DNA from: UBA10001 sp964349095
Lineage (GTDB): Bacteria > Patescibacteriota > Patescibacteriia > Veblenbacterales > UBA10138
Assembly: GCA_964349095.1 (NCBI GenBank)
Contig: CAYGFD010000004.1
Location: forward strand, 1 to 32,235
Direction: 5' to 3'
DNA length: 32,235 nt
In this document: piece after piece, positions 6,621 through 14,559 of the stretch
How positions within the stretch are numbered: the stretch's first letter is position 1
Layout: each line of letters opens with the position of its first letter
Notes under the pieces: generated by a model
The model's input: the letters and a program-made list of their open reading frames with translations, nothing else
What the model was told of the DNA's origin: nothing
Databases searched by the model: none
Program-made: the position numbers and the translations under genes

Positions 6621-8435
6621 ATGATAAATATTCGAAACATTGCTATTATCGCTCACGTTGACCACGGTAAAACAACCTTGGTCGATTCTCTACTGAGACA
6701 ATCTTTGACCAAACTATCTAAAGACAACGCTGACCGAGAATTAATAATGGATTCAAACGATCTGGAAAGAGAGCGTGGTATTACTATTTTCTCAAAAAAT
6801 GCCTCCATTAAGTGGCATGATACCAAGATAAACATCATCGATACTCCCGGCCACGCCGACTTTGGTGGCGAAGTTGAGCGCGTTCTTACTATGGCTGATG
6901 GTTGTTTGTTATTGGTTGATGCTAAAGAAGGGCCAATGCCACAAACTAGATTTGTATTACGCCAGGCATTAAAAATGAAATTAAAAGTTATTGTAGTTAT
7001 TAATAAAATTGATAAACCAGATGCCCGTATCAATCATGTACTTAATAAAACATTTGATTTGTTTGTAGAACTTGGAGCTGATGATAAAACTTTGGATTTC
7101 CCCGTCATCTACGCCTCGGCAAAAGCTGGGAAAGCTGGACTAGAGCCAAACCTTGATGCCATGAAAGATATTACACCGATTTTTGAATCGATTATAAAAA
7201 ATGTCGCGGCACCAATTGGTGATGAATCCAAACCTTTGCAGATGTTAGTAAGTAACGTCGGGGCTGATACTTTTCGTGGACGATTGGCCACTGGCAGAAT
7301 TTATAACGGCACCCTGAAACCAGGACAAGACGTTATTCATATTAATAGAGATGGCCTACAAAAAAAATACCGTTTAACCGTAGTAATGTCTTTTGAGGGA
7401 TTAGAAAGAATTGATGCTGCGGAAGCGGTGGCGGGCGATATTGTTTCTATTGCTGGCGTACCGGACGTAACCATTGGCGAAACAATTGCTGACAGTGAGT
7501 CACCAGTTGCTTTACCGCTGCTGGCTATTGAAGAGCCGACGGTTAAAATTATTTTTAAAATTAATGACTCCCCCTTTGCTGGTAAGGAAGGAAAATTTTC
7601 CACCTCTCGTCAAATAAGAGAACGCCTTCATAAAGAACTAGAGACAGACATGGCACTACGAGTCGAGGACACGGAAACTGGTTGGTTAGTTTCTGGCCGA
7701 GGTGAATTACACTTAGCTATACTGATTGAAAGAATGCGCCGAGAAGGTTATGAGTTTCAAGTCGGCCAACCGCAAGTCATTACCAGAAATGAAAACGGAA
7801 AAACTATGACACCATTTGAACTGGTGTTCATTGAAGTGCCAGAAGAACACGCTGGTGTTGTAATCCAAAAACTCGGTAGTCGCAAGGGTGAACTAAAAGA
7901 AATGAAAGTGGAGGGCGGGATAACCTTTTTAGAATTTGCCATGCCGACTAAAGGACTGTTTGGTTATCGTAGTGAATTTTTGACCGATACCAGAGGGTTA
8001 GGAATAATGAACAGTATTTTCTTTCAATATCTGCCTGACCCAGGAAACTGGAAAGACCGCGAACAAGGAAGTTTAGTGGCTTTTGAAACAGGGACTAGTA
8101 ATTTGTATGGATTACTAAATGTCCAGGATCGAGGAGTAATGTTTATCGGCTCGGGTGTGTCAGTCTATCAAGGACAAGTCGTGGGACAAAACTCTAGACC
8201 AGGAGATATAAGAGTAAATGTCTGTAAAATGAAACAGCTTTCAAATATGCGTTCTAAAGGCGAGGGTGGCCAGGAACATTTTAGAACTCCTCACACTATG
8301 GACCTTGAAGCAGCTTTGGAATATATTGGCGATGATGAGTTAGTTGAAGTAACTCCAGTCAATATTCGTATACGAAAAACCATTTTGGATGAAAACGAGG
8401 CTAAAAAACAAGCAGCCCTAGCTCGCGGTAGATAA
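6621..8435 (+). CDS. typA: Translational GTPase TypA/BipA
   Basis: A 604-residue protein, normal for TypA. The G domain has G1 AHVDHGKTT (11-19), a switch I region with RERGIT, G3 DTPGHADFGGEVERV and G4 NKID. These are followed by the EF-G-like domain II, domains III and V, and the TypA-specific C-terminal domain (QGSLVAFETG, then SNMRSKGEGG). It binds the ribosome and helps 50S assembly and stress adaptation. The frame is open from 6597, but the ATG at 6621 fits the family start (MINIRNIAIIAHVDHGKTT). No clear ribosome binding site precedes it. It has its own promoter. Confidence 0.96.
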   Translation: MINIRNIAIIAHVDHGKTTLVDSLLRQSLTKLSKDNADRELIMDSNDLERERGITIFSKNASIKWHDTKINIIDTPGHADFGGEVERVLTMADGCLLLVDAKEGPMPQTRFVLRQALKMKLKVIVVINKIDKPDARINHVLNKTFDLFVELGADDKTLDFPVIYASAKAGKAGLEPNLDAMKDITPIFESIIKNVAAPIGDESKPLQMLVSNVGADTFRGRLATGRIYNGTLKPGQDVIHINRDGLQKKYRLTVVMSFEGLERIDAAEAVAGDIVSIAGVPDVTIGETIADSESPVALPLLAIEEPTVKIIFKINDSPFAGKEGKFSTSRQIRERLHKELETDMALRVEDTETGWLVSGRGELHLAILIERMRREGYEFQVGQPQVITRNENGKTMTPFELVFIEVPEEHAGVVIQKLGSRKGELKEMKVEGGITFLEFAMPTKGLFGYRSEFLTDTRGLGIMNSIFFQYLPDPGNWKDREQGSLVAFETGTSNLYGLLNVQDRGVMFIGSGVSVYQGQVVGQNSRPGDIRVNVCKMKQLSNMRSKGEGGQEHFRTPHTMDLEAALEYIGDDELVEVTPVNIRIRKTILDENEAKKQAALARGR

Positions 8436-8517
8436 AATTGACGCACCACTAAAAGAGTGCCAAGATATTGTAATTACAAAAACGTACCCTACCAATCACA
8501 ATTATAAGGAGCTCTAT

Positions 8518-9222
8518 ATGAGCCACGTTCAAGTAATCACCAGTCTTTCTGGTTGCTTTGGACCAATTTTCACCCCTGGTTTATCGGACGTCAATAAACT
8601 GTTCCACGCTGTAGCCGCCTTTAATCCGGGTAAAATCATAGAAATCGAGGCTTTCATAAAAAGCCCCCACTTTCAGCTCGTCGCCATCGAAACCGCTGAC
8701 ATGCGGCGGTTGGAACCATCCTCCATGCGAACAGACGACGACTATATGTGGTTGGGAAGGATGGAATTTCACGCGCTCGGCGGCACCTTTTTCGTGATGA
8801 TCCCTGGGCTGGGTGACTTGCATAACAATGATGGACTGATGCTTGATCGCTCCATCGCGATCTACACCAAGCTGATCCCACACGATGAACAGCAAATCGA
8901 ACACACCCAGGAATGGGCTGATTCCCTGACCGAACACTTGCACACGATTTTTCTCTTTCTTTCGAAGGATACCTGGTTCCTGAACCGTCTGGAAAAGATT
9001 TCTACTACCCGCAAGAAAATCGTCATCAATGTCCCCAACGACCACCCCGGCGACGGTCCGTACCGGAAGCACGCACTCGCAATCCAGCAATTGCTCGGTA
9101 ATACCCCATCGCCCTTGGCCGTGGGTCTGGTAAGCGGCAGATCGTCGCAACTACTCCTGCTCGGCACCGAGAACGATTTCGAGCGCCTGATCACTGCCGG
9201 CTACGACGCAGCCATATATTAG
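8518..9222 (+). CDS. Orphan protein of unknown function, G+C-rich gene
   Basis: A 234-residue soluble protein with no membrane segment or signal peptide. I do not recognise a family. An AAGGAG box about 7 nt upstream supports the ATG and the plus strand, and a terminator follows 16 bp after the stop. Base use differs sharply from both neighbours: 9001-9060 has 35 of 60 G+C, while 9421-9480 in ychF has 21 of 60. Third positions are mostly C or G. The composition opens long frames on the minus strand too, but none has a comparable ribosome binding site. The difference suggests recent transfer, or selection on codon use. The C-terminal part (LAVGLVSGRSSQLLLLGT) could be an alpha/beta fold edge; that is a guess. 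Confidence 0.75.
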   Translation: MSHVQVITSLSGCFGPIFTPGLSDVNKLFHAVAAFNPGKIIEIEAFIKSPHFQLVAIETADMRRLEPSSMRTDDDYMWLGRMEFHALGGTFFVMIPGLGDLHNNDGLMLDRSIAIYTKLIPHDEQQIEHTQEWADSLTEHLHTIFLFLSKDTWFLNRLEKISTTRKKIVINVPNDHPGDGPYRKHALAIQQLLGNTPSPLAVGLVSGRSSQLLLLGTENDFERLITAGYDAAIY

Positions 9223-9237
9223 CTCCTTCGCCCTCTA

Positions 9238-9267
9238 ATCCCCGATTACACCCCGGGGATTTTTTTA
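9238..9267 (+). terminator. Intrinsic terminator
   Basis: A 7-bp stem ATCCCCG 9238-9244 with CGGGGAT 9254-9260 is followed by TTTTTTT. It closes the G+C-rich orphan gene and separates it from ychF. Confidence 0.9.
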
Positions 9268-9307
9268 TCTTTTCTAAATATTAAAAATAAGCTAGAGTAT
9301 TACTACT

Positions 9308-10372
9308 ATGTCATTTCAAGTTGGAATTGTCGGCCTACCCAATGTTGGTAAATCAACACTATTTAAGGCGCTGACCCGCAAATCAGTACTAATTGAAAAC
9401 TACCCCTTTGCCACCATTGACCCAAATGTTGGTGTGGTTGAAGTTCCTGATGAGCGTTTAAAAAAATTAACTGAAATATCTAAATCGGAAAAAACTATTC
9501 CGACAACTATTGAATTTGTGGATATCGCTGGCCTGGTTAAAAATGCTCATCAAGGCGAGGGTTTAGGAAATAAATTTTTGGCAAATATACGAGAGGTAGA
9601 TGCTATTGTCCAAGTGGTCCGAGCTTTTAAAAATCCCGACATTGTTCACGTATCCGGAACAGTTAACCCACAGAGTGATGCGGAAGTTATTAACCTAGAA
9701 CTAGTAATGGCTGACCTGGCCGTGATTGAAAAACGACTGCCAGCTTTAAAAACTAAATTGAAGACCGGACAAGATAAAGAGCTCCTCAAACAAATTAGCA
9801 TTTTAGAAAAGATTGAAAATGCTTTAAAGCAAGGACAAGCTGCGCGCACCGTATCTATAGAAGAAGATGAAAAAAAATTCGTCGCCGAACTTCAACTTCT
9901 TACATCCAAACCTTTACTTTATGTTGTTAATTCGGATGAAGGAGATCAGATAAATTTACCTAAAGAATTAATGCCCTATATTACTATCTCCTGCAAAATT
10001 GAAGCGGAACTAGCCGACCTCTCTCTAGAAGAAGCAAAAGTTTATCAAGCGGAACTAGGGCTTAAAGAAACTGGTCTTGATAAACTCATTAATGCTAGCT
10101 ATAAGATACTTAATCTAATAACTTTTTTAACTTCTGGGCCAAAAGAGTCGCGCGCCTGGACTATAACAAGTGGCACCAAGGCACCCCAAGCCGCTGGTGT
10201 AATCCATACTGATTTTGAAAAAGGATTTATTCGTGTAGAAGTTATTTCCTATGAAGACTACGTCGCATTTAATGGTGAAGTGGGTGCAAAAGACCATGGC
10301 AAGCTGCGCGTTGAGGGAAAAGAATATATAATGAAAGATGGCGATGTTTGCCACTTTAGATTTAACGTTTAA
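9308..10372 (+). CDS. ychF: Ribosome-binding ATPase YchF (Obg-family)
   Basis: A 354-residue protein. The G domain has G1 GLPNVGKST (9-17), G3 DIAGLVKNAHQGEGLGN and the long coiled region typical of YchF. The C-terminal TGS domain is also present (from about 270, ending KDGDVCHFRFNV). YchF prefers ATP over GTP and associates with the ribosome; it has been linked to oxidative stress control and translation quality. The ATG at 9308 has no ribosome binding site, and a weak -10 (TAGAGT, 9293-9298) lies 9 nt upstream, again suggesting a very short leader. The stop is 1 bp before the pgeF start, so the two form an operon. Confidence 0.96.
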   Translation: MSFQVGIVGLPNVGKSTLFKALTRKSVLIENYPFATIDPNVGVVEVPDERLKKLTEISKSEKTIPTTIEFVDIAGLVKNAHQGEGLGNKFLANIREVDAIVQVVRAFKNPDIVHVSGTVNPQSDAEVINLELVMADLAVIEKRLPALKTKLKTGQDKELLKQISILEKIENALKQGQAARTVSIEEDEKKFVAELQLLTSKPLLYVVNSDEGDQINLPKELMPYITISCKIEAELADLSLEEAKVYQAELGLKETGLDKLINASYKILNLITFLTSGPKESRAWTITSGTKAPQAAGVIHTDFEKGFIRVEVISYEDYVAFNGEVGAKDHGKLRVEGKEYIMKDGDVCHFRFNV

Positions 10373-10373
10373 T

Positions 10374-11269
10374 ATGATTTATCAACTCCCAGAACTCACA
10401 AAATACCCTGAAATAATTCATGGCTTTTCGACACGCACTGACGGGAATATGTCATTTAAATGGGACGCCAAGGGCGAGGTTTTTGCAAACAGACATGCTT
10501 GGCTTACAGAAATGAATCTTGATAGTGCTAATGGTTTAGCGCCTGAACTGGTTAATGGCGACAATATAGTAATTGCAGGCAAAAATGATTTTGGTGAAGG
10601 GGTGTTAGCTCGGCCTACCACTAAAGCAGACGCAATTATTACTAACATATCTGGTAAATTTTTAATGCATATAGTGGCTGACTGCGCCTCGATTATGTTC
10701 TTTGATCCTGAAAATAAAGTCATCGCCCTGGCGCACGCTGGCTGGCAAGGTACTAATAATAATATTGTAAAAAAAATTATCGAGAGTATGGAAACTAATT
10801 TTAATACCAATTCCAAGGATTTAGTGGTTGGTATTGGTCCAGCCATCCACCAATGTTGCTACGCCTTTAAAGAGTCAGATAGATTTAGTGGACACAAATG
10901 GCAACCATTTATAANNNNNNNNNNNNNNNNNNNNNNNNNNNNNNNNNNNNNNNNNNNNNNNNNNNNNNNNNNNNNNNNNNNNNNNNNNNNNNNNNNNNNN
11001 NNNNNNNNNNNNNNTACGCCTTTAAAGAGTCAGATAGATTTAGTGGACACAAATGGCAACCATTTATAAAGATGGGTCAGGAAGAACAAATACATGTAAA
11101 TATAGTAGGGCTTAATGTTTACCAATTAACGACCGCAGGAGTTCGGGATGAAAATATATTTGTAAGTCAGCACTGCACGGCCCATAGCGATAAATTTTAC
11201 TCACACTATCGCGATGTTAAAGATAAAAAACCAGAGGCACGATTTGCCGCTGTGATTGGTTTAAAGTAA
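10374..11269 (+). CDS. pgeF: Peptidoglycan editing factor PgeF (multicopper polyphenol oxidase/laccase fold), split by an assembly gap
   Basis: As given, the frame is broken by 100 N at 10915-11014. Exact 55-bp copies flank the N run. Removing one copy plus the gap (155 bp) leaves 741 bp, one open frame of 246 residues, which is the usual PgeF length. Family motifs: HGFSTRTDGNMS at the start, ADC near the middle with the catalytic cysteine, AHAGWQGTNNNI with a catalytic histidine, GPAIHQCCYAF, and the late SQHCTAHSDKFYSHYRD. PgeF clears mis-incorporated residues from peptidoglycan precursors and has purine-nucleosidase-like activity in some members. The ATG at 10374 begins 1 bp after ychF. 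The frame also opens further upstream at 10338 inside ychF, which is not the start. Confidence 0.9.
10860..11069 (+). repeat. Exact 55-bp direct repeat flanking an N gap (assembly artefact)
   Basis: Bases 10860-10914 and 11015-11069 are identical. Both encode the same part of PgeF (starting YAFKESDRFSG). The copies abut the N run exactly on both sides. This is the pattern left when two contigs sharing a terminal k-mer overlap are scaffolded without merging. Confidence 0.95.
10915..11014. other. Assembly gap, 100 N
   Basis: Exactly 100 N, a conventional placeholder length. The flanking duplicate and the restored pgeF frame show that no real sequence is missing here. Confidence 0.97.
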
Positions 11270-11308
11270 TTGTTGGAAAAATGTCCGATCGGAAGTAAAT
11301 AGCCTCGT

Positions 11309-12496
11309 CTATACTTTTTCTAAAACAATAATTTCGCGAGCTACTCTTTGACCGGGCCTAAAATAAAGTAGGGTACCTCGAGGAGATAGCCAATCTTTTG
11401 GTATAAAGTCAGGAATTACTTTGGCTCTTTTTAATTTAAAGTCTGCCAATACATTATCTAATGGAAGAAATACCAACTCTTTGGCAAAAGAAAAAGCTGG
11501 CCAAACCATAACTATCGATCCATTATCAGACAAAAGATGAGAAATTATTTTTAACCAACGAGTATAAGTTAGGGTTAGCTCTCTGACAACCGCGAGAACC
11601 TCACCCTTAGATTCCCGACCAGTCATTGGCTTACCTAAAAACGGCTCACTAACAATCGTGGAAAAAGTTTTTTTGGCAACAGCCGGTAAAGTCTCGATGG
11701 CCTCGTGATAAATATTATATTGAAAATCTAAATTATTATTTTTCTCACGTAACCACTTTATATTCTCCTTAGTTCTATTAATAGAATCTAAGTTACTGTC
11801 ACTCCCGGTTAAATCTTTTGTGCCCAATAGCGCCGCCTCTTGTAGTATGGTGCCAGAACCGCAAAAAGGATCTAATAAATCAGCGCTGGCACCGCTGATA
11901 TTTATCATCATCCTTGCGAGTTTTGGAGGCAACATACCAACATAGGCATCGCGTGATGGCCTGTCAAAATCACGATGTGAGAATTCTTCAAACGGCTGTA
12001 CGCTTAATGTTACTCCAATCAACAATTCGTCACCGGCTGGTAAAAAAACAAACTCATACCCAACTGGCGGTAATAGGTGATTTTTTTTCACCACTACTGA
12101 AGATAATATTTTATCACGGGATACTACATAACGAACCTTACCATGCTCTTTGAATTGTTTTTTTAATTCAATTCCTAGGGCATGATCCCACTTAGGCGGT
12201 TTACTATACCAACTAAATCCAAAATAAATTTGTCGAGCTGGCTTAATAATTTCTGACAATTTTACTTGCAAGGCATCTTTATCTAAAACACTTCTACCGA
12301 CCACTTCCCCTATTTTAATAGTTCCACCTAGTCGCTCTTGCCACCAGGCAATATCTAACTCTTTAGCCTGTACCACTAAAAAATCTCTTTCCACCGCCAC
12401 AAAACCAAGGGTCAAACCAAACTTTTTAGCCACCCGCCAAATCTCTGTAACCGATAATTCTGGCTCACGACCCAGGATAAAAAAATACTGTCTCAT
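11309..12496 (-). CDS. Trm11/TrmG10-like SAM-dependent methyltransferase
   Basis: A 395-residue protein. The N-terminal ~170 residues look like the THUMP-like RNA-binding part of tRNA guanine-N2 methyltransferases. The C-terminal half is a Rossmann-type methyltransferase with the SAM-binding motif LLDPFCGSGTILQEA, an acidic loop GSDSNLDSINRTKEN, and SEPFLGKP at the place where N-methyltransferases carry DPPY. It probably methylates tRNA; the exact position is not predictable. Possible starts are GTG 12511, ATG 12502 and ATG 12496. A perfect TATAAT covers 12508-12503, which would make the first two lie inside the promoter, so 12496 is chosen. It faces the rpsF operon across a 202-bp divergent spacer. 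Confidence 0.8.
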   Translation of the reverse strand: MRQYFFILGREPELSVTEIWRVAKKFGLTLGFVAVERDFLVVQAKELDIAWWQERLGGTIKIGEVVGRSVLDKDALQVKLSEIIKPARQIYFGFSWYSKPPKWDHALGIELKKQFKEHGKVRYVVSRDKILSSVVVKKNHLLPPVGYEFVFLPAGDELLIGVTLSVQPFEEFSHRDFDRPSRDAYVGMLPPKLARMMINISGASADLLDPFCGSGTILQEAALLGTKDLTGSDSNLDSINRTKENIKWLREKNNNLDFQYNIYHEAIETLPAVAKKTFSTIVSEPFLGKPMTGRESKGEVLAVVRELTLTYTRWLKIISHLLSDNGSIVMVWPAFSFAKELVFLPLDNVLADFKLKRAKVIPDFIPKDWLSPRGTLLYFRPGQRVAREIIVLEKV

Positions 12497-12502
12497 AGGC
12501 AT

Positions 12503-12508
12503 ATTATA
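12503..12508 (-). promoter_or_regulatory. -10 box of the methyltransferase gene, leaderless type
   Basis: TATAAT on the minus strand is followed by 6 nt and then the ATG at 12496-12494. No ribosome binding site fits between them. Confidence 0.5.
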
Positions 12509-12511
12509 CAC

Positions 12512-12698
12512 TATTATCTGGTCATCTTGCCTATTTTATGGCTTTCTGTTAAGATTCTAATACTTTAGCGCTTATAAGCGCCATATCCTCGCGATAGCGA
12601 AGGGTTCCTGACGGTTTAAAGGGGTTTTTACTGACAGGAGACATAAAAGCGTTTTTTGTTGCCTAAAATTTATAAATGTTAATTATCTAACCCAACAT
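12512..12698 (+). promoter_or_regulatory. rpsF upstream region with palindrome
   Basis: This 187-bp divergent spacer holds a perfect 14-bp palindrome at 12568-12581 (GCGCTTATAAGCGC). Downstream, TCCTG near 12605 can pair with CAGGA near 12640 across an A/T-rich loop. S6-S18 operons in many bacteria carry a leader RNA bound by the S6:S18 complex for feedback control. This position and length would suit one, but I cannot confirm the motif. No clear -35/-10 pair for rpsF was found. Confidence 0.3.
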
Positions 12699-13190
12699 AT
12701 GAATCACTACGAATTACTTTACATCATTCCATTGAAAATCAATATGGATGAGAACCCTGACCCAATTATCAACAAGGTCACGGAAACTTTAAATACTTTG
12801 GGGGCTGAAATCACCTCACAAGAAAATTTGAGTAAGAAGAAATTAGCGTACCCGATCAACAACATTCGATACGGATACTATATTTTGGTTGAATTTAACA
12901 TGTCAGGCGAAGGTTTAATGAAATTACAAAGGGAGTTAACATTATCAGCCGATATATTACGCTTCCAGGTGGTAAAGAAAAAGATTAAGTCCCCTGAAGA
13001 ATTGGCTAGAGAGAAAACTTTGCAAGATAAGCTACGAGCGAAGCACGCCAAAGAAGAACTCGAGGCCGAAATGGTTGAAAAAGAAAAACAAGACCGGGTA
13101 GATGCCAAAAAGACTCCGACTGAATCCACTAAAATTGATGATTTGGATAAAAAACTGGAAGAAATTCTAGAGCAGGAAATTGTTAAATAA
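12699..13190 (+). CDS. rpsF: 30S ribosomal protein S6
   Basis: A 163-residue protein. Residues 1-97 are the S6 core (MNHYELLYIIPLKI, then KKKLAYPINNIRYGYYILVEF and ADILRFQVVKKK). Typical S6 is 95-135 residues. The remaining ~65 residues are a highly charged, probably helical tail rich in Lys and Glu. S6 binds S18 on the platform of the 30S subunit, and the S18 gene follows in the same operon. No good ribosome binding site precedes the ATG, which is supported by its match to the family start. Confidence 0.95.
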   Translation: MNHYELLYIIPLKINMDENPDPIINKVTETLNTLGAEITSQENLSKKKLAYPINNIRYGYYILVEFNMSGEGLMKLQRELTLSADILRFQVVKKKIKSPEELAREKTLQDKLRAKHAKEELEAEMVEKEKQDRVDAKKTPTESTKIDDLDKKLEEILEQEIVK

Positions 13191-13228
13191 TTAAGCCTGC
13201 CTAGGGCAGACGATAAGGAAAAACTTTT

Positions 13229-13645
13229 ATGAATCTAAACAAAGCGATGATAATAGGCAACGTGACCCGCGACCCGGAAAGCCGCTCTACACCAGACGGC
13301 GCTACGGTAACTAGCTTCAGTGTTGCTACTAATATGCGCTGGACCGATAAGTCTGGCCAAAAGCAAGATCGCGCTGAATTTCATAACATAGTTGCCTGGA
13401 GAAAGTTGGGTGAAATTTGTGCCCAATATCTAAAAAAAGGAACTAAAGTATATATTGAAGGTCGGATGCAAACCAGAAATTGGCAAGACCAGCAAGGTCA
13501 AAAACACTGGCGCACTGAGATAATTGCTGAAAACATGATTATGTTGGATAAACTAGGCGCCGGTCCAGCTGGGACCGCTCCGGCTGATGAACCAGCTCCT
13601 GCCCCACAAGAAGACACGATTAATGTTGAAGAAATTCCTTTTTAA
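13229..13645 (+). CDS. ssb: Single-stranded DNA-binding protein
   Basis: A 138-residue protein with the SSB OB fold over residues 1-107 (MNLNKAMIIGNVTRDPE; then FHNIVAWRKLGEICAQYLKKG and YIEGRMQTRNW). A Pro/Ala-rich linker and an acidic tip ending EEIPF follow. The tip corresponds to the DDIPF end that recruits partner proteins such as RecO and PriA. It protects single-stranded DNA in replication and repair as a tetramer. AAGGA precedes the ATG. Position between rpsF and rpsR is the classical bacterial order. Confidence 0.97.
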   Translation: MNLNKAMIIGNVTRDPESRSTPDGATVTSFSVATNMRWTDKSGQKQDRAEFHNIVAWRKLGEICAQYLKKGTKVYIEGRMQTRNWQDQQGQKHWRTEIIAENMIMLDKLGAGPAGTAPADEPAPAPQEDTINVEEIPF

Positions 13646-13665
13646 TTACTTATTAATCTAGAACT

Positions 13666-13899
13666 ATGAATAAAAAACCAACTAATAACCTGTTACGATC
13701 AAAAGAATGTTATTTTTGTATAAATGGTATTAAGGATATTGATTACAAAGATACCCGCATCTTACAAAAATTTCTTTCTGGCTACGCAAAAATAATGTCA
13801 CGTCGACGCAACGGATTGTGTTATAAGCACCAAAGAAAATTTACAATGGCAGTTAAGCGCGCTCGTATTATGGCTTTAATCCCGTTTGTAAATAAATAA
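13666..13899 (+). CDS. rpsR: 30S ribosomal protein S18
   Basis: A 77-residue protein with all S18 hallmarks: a CYFC pair at residues 16-19, DYKDTRILQKFLSGYAKIMSRR, KHQRKFTMAVKRARIMALIPF. It binds with S6 on the 30S platform. The ATG lies 20 bp after the ssb stop, and the stop is 2 bp before efp, so this is one transcription unit. Confidence 0.97.
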   Translation: MNKKPTNNLLRSKECYFCINGIKDIDYKDTRILQKFLSGYAKIMSRRRNGLCYKHQRKFTMAVKRARIMALIPFVNK

Positions 13900-13901
13900 T
13901 T

Positions 13902-14465
13902 ATGGCAGTTTTACCTTCATTAAATTCCATAAAAATTGGTTTAAATATTTTAGTAAACGACGAACCCTATCAGGTACTTGATGCATCGTTTATGCGCACC
14001 GCTCAGCGCAAACCTGTCATGCGCACTAAGTTGAAAAACCTTCTTAATGGTAAAATAATCGAGCAATCATTTAAGCCGGGTGATAAAGTTGAAGAGGCTG
14101 ATATGTCTAAAGTAAAGGCCAATTTTTTGTATGCTGATGATCAATGTCACTTCATGAATCAAGAAACTTTTGAACAATTTGATTTTTCTTTAGAGAAACT
14201 AGGTGAAAGTCTTAAACTATTAAAAGAAGGTACTGAAGTTAGTATCTTAAACTTTAATAACGAGCCAGTGGGTGTGGAACTACCAAAAAAAGTAACCTTA
14301 AGAGTTACCGAAGCCCCACCAGCTATTAAGGGTGATACAGCGGGTAATGTTACCAAGCAAGTAACTTTAGAGACTGGCCTGCAGGTTAACGCACCGCTCT
14401 TCATAAAAGAAGGTGAGGAAATAATTATCAATACTGATACGGGCGATTACGTAGAACGAGCCTAG
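13902..14465 (+). CDS. efp: Elongation factor P with unusual modification loop
   Basis: A 187-residue protein of normal EF-P length with an N-terminal KOW-like domain and two OB domains (CHFMNQETFEQ; ends GDTAGNVTKQVTLETG and INTDTGDYVER). EF-P binds between the P and E sites and rescues ribosomes stalled on polyproline. In E. coli the loop PGKG carries K34, which is beta-lysylated. Here the loop reads FMRTAQRKPVMR (residues 30-41), one residue shorter, with no PGKG. By alignment the K34 position falls on Q35, with R36 and K37 next to it. It follows rpsR by 2 bp. The start is ATG 13902. The identification is firm; the modification state is open. Confidence 0.95.
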   Translation: MAVLPSLNSIKIGLNILVNDEPYQVLDASFMRTAQRKPVMRTKLKNLLNGKIIEQSFKPGDKVEEADMSKVKANFLYADDQCHFMNQETFEQFDFSLEKLGESLKLLKEGTEVSILNFNNEPVGVELPKKVTLRVTEAPPAIKGDTAGNVTKQVTLETGLQVNAPLFIKEGEEIIINTDTGDYVERA

Positions 14466-14470
14466 GATAG

Positions 14471-14522
14471 TAATATTTCAAATAAAAACGGGAGGTAACT
14501 CCTTTTTTTATTTGAAATATTA
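14471..14522 (+). terminator. Long hairpin terminator of the rpsF-efp operon
   Basis: An inner hairpin GGAG 14491-14494 with CTCC 14499-14502 is followed by seven T (14503-14509), an ordinary terminator. It is nested in a perfect 18-bp inverted repeat, 14471-14488 with 14505-14522, which makes the whole element nearly palindromic and probably active in both directions. Confidence 0.8.
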
Positions 14523-14559
14523 TAAACATAAAAACCAAGCACCTTTACAGGAGAATAAA

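Noticed and set aside
8581..9150. Long open frame of 189 codons on the minus strand
   Set aside because: It mirrors the G+C-rich plus-strand gene, which has a ribosome binding site and a terminator. The antisense frame has neither.
10860..11069. 55-bp direct repeat as a mobile-element target duplication
   Set aside because: The copies abut a 100-N placeholder, and collapsing them restores pgeF. The length is far above usual target duplications.
14512..14559. Upstream TTG start for the 14560 gene
   Set aside because: It lies in the terminator stem. The ATG at 14560 has a proper ribosome binding site.
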